Assembly (NCBI RefSeq): GCF_900114245.1
Contig: NZ_FOSK01000009.1
Coordinates: forward strand, 213,219 to 277,218
Source of the DNA: Pseudovibrio ascidiaceicola
GTDB taxonomy: Bacteria > Pseudomonadota > Alphaproteobacteria > Rhizobiales > Stappiaceae
Direction of reading: 5' to 3'
DNA length: 64,000 bases
In this document: piece after piece, positions 34,745 to 42,697 of the stretch
Layout: every line of letters begins with the position of its first letter
How positions within the stretch are numbered: position 1 is the first letter of the stretch
The notes under the pieces: generated by a model
Database searches by the model: none
What the model was told of the DNA's origin: nothing
What the model saw: only the letters and a program-made list of their open reading frames with translations
Program-made: the position numbers and the translations under genes

Positions 34745-36568
34745 CTAAAATCCAAAGAGTTTTGCGCCTTGATAAAACAGGAATGACACCAGCCAGGCAT
34801 AGCTTAGTGACAAGATCAGCGAGAAACTGGTGAACTGCCAGGACTTGCCTTCGGAGTGCACTGTCGCAATGGTTGTTAGACATGGTGTGTAAAGCAGGCA
34901 AAACAGGCAGAAACTGTAAGCTTCCAGCGGTGTGACACTCATTGAAATAGCTTGAGAAACACCGCTGGCAGATAAAGCGTAGATCGTGGACAATGACCCG
35001 ATGACGATCTCTTTGGCGATGAAACCGAAGATCAGTGCCAGTGTGAGATACGGATTGATGCCGATTGGCTCCATGATCGGCTGAAGCAAAACACCCAGTT
35101 GGCCGCCATAGGTGCTCAATCCCTCCGCGCCAACTGGTAGGTTCGTTAACAACCAGACCAAAATGCAGCCGATGATAATGAAGCGCGAAGCTCTTCTGAT
35201 GAACTCGCGCACCTCCCCCCAGCCTCTAAGTAAGACCTGTTTGACGGTCGGGATCCGATAAGGGGGTATCTCCAACAAGAAAGGTTCCTGACTCTTAAAC
35301 TGCTTGGAAAAGCTGAAGATGGCAGCCGTTGAAAAAGCGGCGAGGAAGCTGATCACATAAAAGGAGAATAACACCAGCGCACCTTTGGAACTGGGAAACG
35401 TGGCGCTGATGATAAACACGAATACAGCAAGGCGCGCAGAGCAGAGCGAAAATGGAATAACCAGCATAGCCAGAAGGCGCAAGGAGCGGGTACGCATGAC
35501 CCGTGTGCCCATTAATGCGGGTACATTGCAACCGAATCCCATCATCTGCATCACGAAGGCACGCCCATCCAGCCCGACGCGGCGCATCAGAGCATCCATC
35601 AAAAAGGCAGCACGCGCCAGATAACCACTGTCTTCAACAGCAGCCATGCAAAAGAAAAAGAGCACAAGAAGCGGCACAAATGATGCGACTGTCGACAGGC
35701 CAAGCCATATGCCATTGATCAGGAAGCTATTGAGCCAGACGGGCGCCCAGGCCAATCCCGGCTCCAGCAGTACCGTTTGTATCCAGTCAGCACCTCGGCT
35801 TACAAGATCCTGAGAGGGAAGACCGATCTCCCAGATTACGGAGAAGATAACCAGCATGCTGAGGAAGAACATGGGCAGGCCCAGCAGTGGATGCAAGAAC
35901 AGCTGATCCAGCTTTTCTGTCAGTGTTTTCGGCCAGATTTTTGGAAGGGTCACGCAGCCTTTCAAGGCATCATCAAGCGTTTCCTCGGTCATCAATGTTT
36001 TGAACAGCGAGTCATAGTCCGCCAAAACCGGCTTGCTGGCAAAGTCAGAGCTTAAACTGTCCGAAACTTGCTTCATAGCATCGTCAAAGCCGGTGCCGTA
36101 TTTGGCGCTGATCAAAGCCACCGGCATCTTGAGAGAATCCTGCAACTGCTCAAGATCAAACGTGATACCGAGCTTATGAGCTTCATCACACATGTTGAGC
36201 ATGACAACAGCGGGTAGCCCTAGTGCCTTCACCTGCAAAGGCATCAGGATCTGTCGTTCAATCTGCGCTGCGTTGATGACGATGATAACCAGATCAATTG
36301 GAAATTTTGTCAAAAACCGGTTCACCACTGCTTCGTCTTCAGACCCACCTTCCAGATTGTAGATGCCTGGCAGGTCGACATACTCCACATTACGCCCTGC
36401 CAACGGAACGCGGGCGCGCATTACATTAACGGTAATCCCCGGCCAGTTGCTAACGGAGGCGCGGGCGTTGGTGATGCGATTAAACAACATGGATTTGCCA
36501 GTGTTTGGCTGGCCGATAAGTGCAATGCGTGGGGTACTCTGCGCACCTGCCTCAGGTCGAGGGTTCAT
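34745..36568 (-). CDS. feoB: Ferrous iron transporter FeoB
   Basis: A 607-residue inner-membrane Fe(II) transporter with an N-terminal G domain. G1 is GQPNTGKS (19-26), G2 lies in WPGITV, G3 is DLPGIYNLEGGSEDEA, G4 is NMCD and G5 is SAKYGTG. The membrane part includes the two Gate motifs (EDSGYLARAAFLMD, GFGCNVPALMGTR; and AKEIVIGSLSTIY, CLLYTPCLTTIA). The open frame extends to 36622, but MNPRPEAG at 36568 is the sensible start; it overlaps feoA by 17 bp. The C-terminus is short, without an FeoC-like part. It converges on the SIP gene with 6 bp between stops. Confidence 0.95.
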   Translation of the reverse strand: MNPRPEAGAQSTPRIALIGQPNTGKSMLFNRITNARASVSNWPGITVNVMRARVPLAGRNVEYVDLPGIYNLEGGSEDEAVVNRFLTKFPIDLVIIVINAAQIERQILMPLQVKALGLPAVVMLNMCDEAHKLGITFDLEQLQDSLKMPVALISAKYGTGFDDAMKQVSDSLSSDFASKPVLADYDSLFKTLMTEETLDDALKGCVTLPKIWPKTLTEKLDQLFLHPLLGLPMFFLSMLVIFSVIWEIGLPSQDLVSRGADWIQTVLLEPGLAWAPVWLNSFLINGIWLGLSTVASFVPLLVLFFFCMAAVEDSGYLARAAFLMDALMRRVGLDGRAFVMQMMGFGCNVPALMGTRVMRTRSLRLLAMLVIPFSLCSARLAVFVFIISATFPSSKGALVLFSFYVISFLAAFSTAAIFSFSKQFKSQEPFLLEIPPYRIPTVKQVLLRGWGEVREFIRRASRFIIIGCILVWLLTNLPVGAEGLSTYGGQLGVLLQPIMEPIGINPYLTLALIFGFIAKEIVIGSLSTIYALSASGVSQAISMSVTPLEAYSFCLFCLLYTPCLTTIATVHSEGKSWQFTSFSLILSLSYAWLVSFLFYQGAKLFGF

Positions 36569-36881
36569 CGCCTTTGATCTCCTCCACAACAACGCAACGG
36601 GCTTCAGAACGTCGGATCGCAACCTGTGTTACCTGATTGACACGAAGCAACATTGGGCCACCCAACCACGCCAGCCGCATAACGCTAACCTCTTTCCCAA
36701 TGTTGATCCCTAGTGCGTTCAAGCGAACGACCAAAGTGCGTCCATCAGATGTTTCCTCGCTCACGATCTCTCGCACAATGGCTCTTTCGCCTTTGAGAAG
36801 GTGATTGAGACTGCGTGTTTTCGGTGCACTGCTCATGATCTGCTTTTGGGGCGTTGAGATGAAGTTGAGGTTTAAACTCAT
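36552..36881 (-). CDS. feoA: FeoA-family accessory protein
   Basis: A 109-residue SH3-like cytoplasmic protein that supports FeoB. The domain spans about residues 28-100: LLKGERAIVREIVSEE, VVRLNALGINIGKEVSVMRL, GGPMLLRVNQVTQVAIRRSEA, the last being the normal end of FeoA. The N-terminal ~25 residues are an extra tail, so the start is uncertain: ATGs at 36881 and 36836 are both possible and neither has an ideal ribosome site. It is co-transcribed and coupled with feoB. Confidence 0.88.
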   Translation of the reverse strand: MSLNLNFISTPQKQIMSSAPKTRSLNHLLKGERAIVREIVSEETSDGRTLVVRLNALGINIGKEVSVMRLAWLGGPMLLRVNQVTQVAIRRSEARCVVVEEIKGDEPST

Positions 36882-36983
36882 GAATACACAAGCTCCTCTC
36901 AGCAAACTGGTTAGAAGCGTGTTGCTGTTGGCGCGAAAACTTAGCTAAAGCAGAACTCAATACGGTTGTCCCATGAGATCTAA

Positions 36984-37000
36984 TTGCGAATAACTTGCAA
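36984..37000. promoter_or_regulatory. Candidate iron-regulator box between feoA and the RhtX-like gene
   Basis: TTGCGAATAACTTGCAA is a 17-bp imperfect palindrome (six of eight pairs match) in the gap between divergent iron genes. Its TTGCxAAT...TTGCAA form resembles the Fur/Mur-type boxes of alphaproteobacteria. The assignment is by resemblance only. Confidence 0.4.
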
Positions 37001-37100
37001 GTATCGATTGAAAATATGAGTATAATTCTCTAGTTAAAAATCGTTGATTGGTTAGCCAGAGCGACTCGTTCGAGCCAGGCCGTTGAGTGCTAGGTAGAAA

Positions 37101-38429
37101 ATGGCTAACGACAGCAGTGCCCTTATTGCAGGGCAGGCGCGCGCAACTTCACAAAACGAGCAAGGTGACCGTACAGCCCGTTCAGTTATTGTCGTGCTGG
37201 CAGGGCTTTATGTAGCTCAAGCTATTCCGATTTATCTTGTTGCAGCCGCCATGCCTGCGATCTTTCGTGCACAAGGCATCAGCCTCGTCAGCATTGGCTC
37301 CATGGCACTTTTGATGCTGCCTTGGGTCATCAAGTTCCTCTGGGCGCCAATTGTTGACCGCTATTCTATACCTGCCTTGGGAAGACGCCGAAGCTGGATC
37401 ATCCCGATGCAGCTTATCTCAGTGGGCATCATCACTTACCTCTCGACACTCAATGTCGCCGAACAACTGCACATCCTGTTTCCATTACTGATGGTTCTGG
37501 CGCTGTCCTCCTCTACACAGGACATTGCGACAGATGGCTTTGCCGTTGAGCACCTCGCACCGAAAGACCAGCCCCTTGGCAACGCAGTCCAGGGAGGCAG
37601 TGTTGCAGCAGGAGTGCTGATCGGTGGTTCTCTATCCCTGTTCCTGCATGATCTGTGGGGGTGGAGCTTTGCCGTCAAAACCGCTGCGGGCCTGTCATTT
37701 CTCACTTTGCTGCCATTGCTCTTCTTCAAGGAAAACCCACGAAAAGACAAAGGCGCCAATGATGAAAGCAAACCACGGCCCTCCATCGTTGGGTTTGTAA
37801 AGCGTCACAATGCGCTGATGCTGCTGTTCTTTGCACTGCTGTTCCGTCTGCCTGAGGGGCTCGTAAAAGGCGTTGAGCAAGCGTTCCTAGTGGACTTCGG
37901 CTTTTCTCTTTCTCAGATTGGGATGGTAAGCGGAGGTGCAGCTGCTTGCGTTGGCTTGGGCGGCTCAGCGATCGCTGTGGTGCTGATCAAGCGAGCTGGT
38001 CTGATGCAATTCCTCTGGCTCATCGGCACTTTGAGGACTTTGTGTTTCCTTGGCTACGCGTCTGTAGCTCTACTGGATTATCGCGGGGTTGCCGTGCTCG
38101 TTGGCCTTTCTGCTGCCAACACCTTCATCCGCTACATGGAAATCGTCGGTCTTTACAGCGCATTCATGCGCGTCAGTTCACTCAAGCAAGCTGGCACCGA
38201 CTTCACCATTCTCAGCTGCGCAAACCTGTTCGTCTACATGCTGGGCAGTGTAGCAGCTGGTGTTATCGCGCAGTACTCCGGCTACGGCATTCTCTTCTCG
38301 CTCGCAACTATCTGCTCTGTCGCAGGCATTCTGGCCAGCATGCACTTCTTCAAAAAAGCATCCATCGGCAAGGGGCAACAAACTGCCGTAGATGCAGATC
38401 TTTCAACTACATCACCGATAAAAACTTAG
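37101..38429 (+). CDS. MFS siderophore permease (RhtX/FptX family)
   Basis: A 442-residue, 12-helix major-facilitator protein that moves an intact ferric siderophore across the inner membrane without an ABC system, like RhtX (rhizobactin) and FptX (pyochelin). Family-like stretches are GLYVAQAIPIYLVAAAMPAI, LPWVIKFLWAPIVDRYS, SSTQDIATDGFAVEHL and RYMEIVGLYSAFMRVSS. A TonB-dependent receptor gene follows by 8 bp, the same pairing as in rht and fpt loci. GGTAG precedes the ATG. Confidence 0.85.
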   Translation: MANDSSALIAGQARATSQNEQGDRTARSVIVVLAGLYVAQAIPIYLVAAAMPAIFRAQGISLVSIGSMALLMLPWVIKFLWAPIVDRYSIPALGRRRSWIIPMQLISVGIITYLSTLNVAEQLHILFPLLMVLALSSSTQDIATDGFAVEHLAPKDQPLGNAVQGGSVAAGVLIGGSLSLFLHDLWGWSFAVKTAAGLSFLTLLPLLFFKENPRKDKGANDESKPRPSIVGFVKRHNALMLLFFALLFRLPEGLVKGVEQAFLVDFGFSLSQIGMVSGGAAACVGLGGSAIAVVLIKRAGLMQFLWLIGTLRTLCFLGYASVALLDYRGVAVLVGLSAANTFIRYMEIVGLYSAFMRVSSLKQAGTDFTILSCANLFVYMLGSVAAGVIAQYSGYGILFSLATICSVAGILASMHFFKKASIGKGQQTAVDADLSTTSPIKT

Positions 38430-38437
38430 GGGGCAAT

Positions 38438-40672
38438 ATGAAACGCATCGCTATGGGGAGCAAGGGCTCCCTCGCGCGAGTGCTGCTATGCACCGTCGCA
38501 CCTTTCGCACTGTTTCAAACAGCATCCATCGCAACCGCACAGGATGCCATTGAAGACGACGCCGACCTAACCGTCGTCGTAACCGCCAGCCGCACCGAGG
38601 AATCTATTTCTTCCATTCCGGGCACTGTGCAGGTGATTGGCCAAGATGAGTTGAAAGGCGCAGTAGACGCCTCTGGCGATATCACATCTGCGCTGGAGCG
38701 TCTTGTTCCAGGCTTCTCGCTTGATAATGAGACATTGTCTGGTGGAGGTCAGAATTTCCGTGGCCGCTCGGTACAGATTCTGGTGAATGGTGCGCCGCGT
38801 ACGACCGCGCTGCGTAAGTTGAGCCGTGCGCTCAGTCTGATTGATCCCAATAGCATAGAGCGAATTGAAGTGATCAACGGCGCAAGTGCTGTTTACGGTG
38901 ATGGTGCAACGGGTGGTGTGATCAACATCATCACAAAGACGGCAGAAAAAGAAGGCTGGTCAGGTGAAGTCAGCACAACGGTTTCAGCCTCGGAGCGTGA
39001 TGTTAAAGATAGCTTGAATGTGCTGACCAGTGTGAGTGCAGCTTTCCGTCAAGAGAATACTCATGTTCAAGTGAATGGCCAGTTCAAAAACACTGGCGAT
39101 ATGTTTGACGGCTCAGGAACTCAGATTTCTGAGGACCCAATTACGGGGCAAGGAGGAGGCTCTGGAATCGAGCAGTACAACCTTTCAGGCCAAGTGGGTT
39201 ATGAAGGCGATGCATTCGACGTGACGCTTTACGCGAACCTCGTGAAGATGGAACAGGATATAAAGTATCAAACGGATTACACGAGCGATCCAGTTTCCAT
39301 CGATCCAAGTAACCCATACTTGGGCCTTCCTCCGCTCGAAGATAGTAAGAATATCAATGCTACTTTCAACTTCTACGAAGTTGGAGGCCTCTTCGATGCA
39401 AAGGTTGAACTGTACTACAATGATGCAGAAAAGCGTGCTGCATATGTGCCGCTGAGCGCTGCAAATCCAGTCGCGTATCTACCGGATGTAAATGAATCTC
39501 AAACTGTCCTGTTCGCCAAGCAAGCTGGTGTGCGTACGACTTTTGATGCTGACTTAAGCACTGTTTACGAAGGCTTGGCTTTCACTTGGGGCAGTGATTA
39601 CAGCTATAATGACATTACCCAAACTGTTCCAGATGGACGCGACATCATCTCCCCGATGAAACAGCACGGTTTTGCACAATTTGCTCAGGTGAAAGCGCCC
39701 ATCGGTGAGATGTTTGAGGTTCGTGGAGGCGTTCGCCATGAACGTTTCTTCCTGAGCATGGACAGCTTCGTTCGTCCGAACGCTTTGGTTCCGAACCCAT
39801 TCTATCGGGATGGAAATGGGCAGGCTAGAATTTTAACTCTTGGTGAGCATACATTTACTGGGGCTAAGAAAGATTATAGTGCGACAGTTTTCAATCTGGG
39901 TGCCGTAGCTCATCTAACTGATAAGGTTGATGTATTTGCGGGATTTTCACAGGGCTTTTCCGTTCCAGATGTTGGTTCATTTACCCGTCGTGCAATGCCG
40001 GTACCCGTAGATCCTGAGAATCCAGTACCTAGTGATTTAACGAATGCCCGTATGATAGATGTGTCAGATGTTGCTCCTGAAGCAGTGATTGTGAACAACT
40101 ATGAACTTGGCGCTCGTTTCAATACTAACGGTATCTCATTTGCAGCTTCTGCCTTCTATTCAACCTCAGACAAAGGGGTGAATTTTGATGATGCGACGCA
40201 AACAGTCACACAGGCGGAAGAGCGTATCTGGGGTGCAGAACTCAACATTCGGGGCCAATTGAGTGAAGCTTGGGGCGCTGGTGCCGTTCTAGCCTATAAA
40301 GAAGGTGTTTGGGACGAGAATAAAGACGGTGATGTAGATGAAGACCTTCCAAACAACCGCATCGGTTCACCGTTCAAAGCCACTGTGTTCTCTGATTACA
40401 ATTTCGGAAATGGCTTAAGTGTTCAAGGTGAGGCAGTGTTTGGATCAGGCCGCAATGGCAAAGAAGGTGCAAAGGGCGACTTGAAGAAGCTAAAACCAAC
40501 CTTCACCATGAACGCAAGTGCTGGATACAACTCTGACTATGGCGATTTCCACTTCGGTGTCTCAAACATCTTCGACACCAAACAGCAAAATACCACCGCA
40601 ACAGCCTTACGCGACCGCGAAGTCCTAGCCGAAGGCCGCCGCGTCTTCTTGCAATACACCAAGACGTTTTAA
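38438..40672 (+). CDS. TonB-dependent receptor paired with the MFS permease
   Basis: A 744-residue outer-membrane receptor. Signal peptide: RVLLCTVAPFALFQTASIATA. The TonB-box region is DLTVVVTASRTEESI. The plug contains SIPGTVQVIGQDEL, GGGQNFRGRSVQILVNGAPR and IERIEVINGASAVYGDGATG followed by GVINIITK. The barrel ends in the terminal Phe of VFLQYTKTF. The long frame opens at 37946 inside the preceding gene, but AGGGGG before the ATG at 38438 and the signal peptide fix the start. The short gap from the RhtX-like gene implies one operon for one siderophore, probably different from that of the 27-34 kb operon. Confidence 0.9.
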   Translation: MKRIAMGSKGSLARVLLCTVAPFALFQTASIATAQDAIEDDADLTVVVTASRTEESISSIPGTVQVIGQDELKGAVDASGDITSALERLVPGFSLDNETLSGGGQNFRGRSVQILVNGAPRTTALRKLSRALSLIDPNSIERIEVINGASAVYGDGATGGVINIITKTAEKEGWSGEVSTTVSASERDVKDSLNVLTSVSAAFRQENTHVQVNGQFKNTGDMFDGSGTQISEDPITGQGGGSGIEQYNLSGQVGYEGDAFDVTLYANLVKMEQDIKYQTDYTSDPVSIDPSNPYLGLPPLEDSKNINATFNFYEVGGLFDAKVELYYNDAEKRAAYVPLSAANPVAYLPDVNESQTVLFAKQAGVRTTFDADLSTVYEGLAFTWGSDYSYNDITQTVPDGRDIISPMKQHGFAQFAQVKAPIGEMFEVRGGVRHERFFLSMDSFVRPNALVPNPFYRDGNGQARILTLGEHTFTGAKKDYSATVFNLGAVAHLTDKVDVFAGFSQGFSVPDVGSFTRRAMPVPVDPENPVPSDLTNARMIDVSDVAPEAVIVNNYELGARFNTNGISFAASAFYSTSDKGVNFDDATQTVTQAEERIWGAELNIRGQLSEAWGAGAVLAYKEGVWDENKDGDVDEDLPNNRIGSPFKATVFSDYNFGNGLSVQGEAVFGSGRNGKEGAKGDLKKLKPTFTMNASAGYNSDYGDFHFGVSNIFDTKQQNTTATALRDREVLAEGRRVFLQYTKTF

Positions 40673-40794
40673 GTTATGCAAATGTGAGGCAGGGCTCTGC
40701 TCTGCCTCTTGCTTCGGGATTGAAGAGTGATGAGTTCACGCGATCGTTAGTTCACCTAGGGCTCTTGCTTGTCTTCGTTAATTAAGAAAGTAAA

Positions 40795-40840
40795 TGGTGC
40801 CGGTAGCAGGGATCGAACCCGCGACCCCCTGATTACAAGT
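40795..40840 (-). tRNA. 3' fragment of a tRNA-Thr (UGU), probable attachment site
   Basis: Read on the minus strand this holds ACTTGTAATCAGG (anticodon arm with TGT), GGTTCGATCCC (T arm) and CTACCGGCACCA (acceptor end with CCA). The 5' half of the tRNA is missing: the sequence beyond 40840 does not supply a D arm or the matching acceptor strand. A 46-bp 3' tRNA fragment next to a tyrosine integrase gene is the usual signature of an integration site, so I read it as one att end of the island, not as a working tRNA. Confidence 0.75.
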
Positions 40841-40853
40841 TGCAATTTGCAAC
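40839..40853. repeat. Perfect palindrome at the island edge
   Basis: GTTGCAATTTGCAAC has 7-bp perfect arms around a T centre and abuts the tRNA fragment. It may be part of the integrase crossover or arm site. Confidence 0.4.
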
Positions 40854-41173
40854 TCACGTCCACTTACACTCTACTACGATTCAGTACTATGAATCAATGA
40901 GTTGTAGAAAATTATTTGCTCCTGCCTACCTTGCATTTCGCTGCGAAACTCGTACATTTGCTTACAATATGCTGACCAAAATCGGCAGGCACAGCGCAAG
41001 CGATCTATAAGGGGATGAGGCCGTGTGTTGCACAGGGCCGATAGGAAAGCCCAAAAGGTTGTCACCAGCTGTCAGGCCGTCAAAAACAGCAGCAATTCGG
41101 GACTAAATTTAGCTTCTATTTTCGCATGTGAGGCGGTTCTTGTCACGGGCCGTCAGCGGGAGAGTTTTGTCTG
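40854..41173. other. Leader region between att fragment and integrase
   Basis: About 320 bp without a convincing gene; the one open frame on the minus strand (40874-41065) has no ribosome site or familiar sequence. The region should hold the integrase promoter and may hold integrase arm sites. Confidence 0.35.
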
Positions 41174-42436
41174 ATGCCCAATGTCACGAAACGGACGGTC
41201 GATGCAGCCAAGCCTGCAGCAAAGAAGTACTTTGTTTGGGACGGTAAGCTCTCGGGATTTGGGCTGCAGGTAGCGCCAACCGGGCGCAAAACCTTCATTG
41301 TCCAATATCGCACACTAGAAGGACGCTCACGCCGTCTGACCCTTGGGAAATACGGGGAGCTGACACCAGATCAGGCGAGGGGATTGGCTGTCGATGTTCT
41401 GGCCAAAGTTCGTAATGGGGAAGACCCAACCGTTAATCGTAAGATCATTCGCAATGCGCCAACGGTAGATGATTTGCTGGACATGTACCTGAGTGAACAC
41501 GTGGAGGTGCACAATAAACCGAAATCTGCTGTTGAGATCCGGCGTATTCTTGAACGGTGTGTGCGCAAGCCTTTGGGCAAGGCGAAGCTGGCCTCCGTCA
41601 CTCGGCAGGATATCTCCAAGCTTCATCGCTCCATGCGCAGAACACCAAGACAAGCAAACCATGTGCTTGCGATCATCTCCAAGGCGTTCAATCTGGCTGA
41701 GGTTTGGGGCTTGAGACCTGAGCACAGCAACCCGGTGCGGTTGGTGAAGCGCTATAAAGAGAATGAGCGTGATCGGTTCCTAACTGGCGATGAGTTGCAG
41801 CGCTTGGGTAAAACGCTGGAGCTTGCAGAGAAAGAGGGCCTCCCGTGGATCATCAAGGCCAAGCCAGAGAACCGCAAGCACTTGCGCCATGATATTGAAA
41901 AGCGCCGGACACCTGTGAACCCCATGGCGCTCTATTGCCTCAAACTGCTGCTCTATACGGGAGCACGGCTCATGGAGATCGCTTCTCTTGAATGGAAGCA
42001 TGTAGACTTTGAAGAAGGGGCAATTGCCTTGCCTTCAAAGAAAGGGGATGGCCGCAAACCTCATCCGGTTAGTGGGAATGTTCTCGACATTCTCTCCGAT
42101 ATACCGCGCTTGGATGGCTCGCCTTATGTGCTTGCTCGCATCAACGATCCCACACGGCATATTACAAAGGAGCTGGTGGAGAACGCATGGCAGCGCGTGC
42201 GCCATCATGCAGGCATCCCAGATGTGCGTATTCATGATCTACGCCACACGGTTGGCACCTTTGCCGCTCAATCAGGAAGCAACGCTTTCCTCATCAGCCA
42301 CCTCCTACGCCATCGCAACGTGACCATCACCAACCGCTATGTGAACCATGATGCTCATCCGATCCGCGTGCTTTCAGAAACGGTTGGAGAGCGGATCGAG
42401 GCGGGGTTGAAGGGAGAGGGGGTAAGGTTTCCATAG
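41174..42436 (+). CDS. Tyrosine recombinase (P4-type integrase)
   Basis: A 420-residue site-specific integrase. The N-terminal arm-binding domain (DUF4102-like: FVWDGKLSGFGLQVAPTGRK, RRLTLGKYGELTPDQARGLA) is followed by a SAM-like core-binding domain and a catalytic domain. Catalytic residues visible are the Arg in LYTGARLMEIASLEW, the Lys in LPSKKGDGR, His/Arg in HDLRHTVGTFA, the second His in LLRHRNVTITNRYV and the Tyr in NRYV. It reads away from the tRNA-Thr fragment, fitting insertion into a tRNA 3' end. It appears intact. Confidence 0.93.
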   Translation: MPNVTKRTVDAAKPAAKKYFVWDGKLSGFGLQVAPTGRKTFIVQYRTLEGRSRRLTLGKYGELTPDQARGLAVDVLAKVRNGEDPTVNRKIIRNAPTVDDLLDMYLSEHVEVHNKPKSAVEIRRILERCVRKPLGKAKLASVTRQDISKLHRSMRRTPRQANHVLAIISKAFNLAEVWGLRPEHSNPVRLVKRYKENERDRFLTGDELQRLGKTLELAEKEGLPWIIKAKPENRKHLRHDIEKRRTPVNPMALYCLKLLLYTGARLMEIASLEWKHVDFEEGAIALPSKKGDGRKPHPVSGNVLDILSDIPRLDGSPYVLARINDPTRHITKELVENAWQRVRHHAGIPDVRIHDLRHTVGTFAAQSGSNAFLISHLLRHRNVTITNRYVNHDAHPIRVLSETVGERIEAGLKGEGVRFP

Positions 42437-42697
42437 CCGCTATACTAGAGTTCTTGGATGTTTGTGAGAGCTGCATGTTTCAGCGTGACCATTTGCGGAC
42501 ACTCACTCTACCTCAGGGCAGCCTCAGCTGCAGCAAGACATCAACTTAAGATTGATCCCACTCACCTTGTCTCTATTGGGCGGAGAGCCGACTTTCGCTA
42601 CGAGGGCGGAGATAGTTCAACTTGATGTCAAAGCGGACGTTTACTGGCAGCAGGAAAAGCACCCTCAGTAGCGGCCGATCCTCCCCACTATTTACCG

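Noticed and set aside
37946..38437. N-terminal extension of the second TonB-dependent receptor
   Set aside because: This part overlaps the RhtX-like gene in another frame; the signal peptide and ribosome site at 38438 give the true start.
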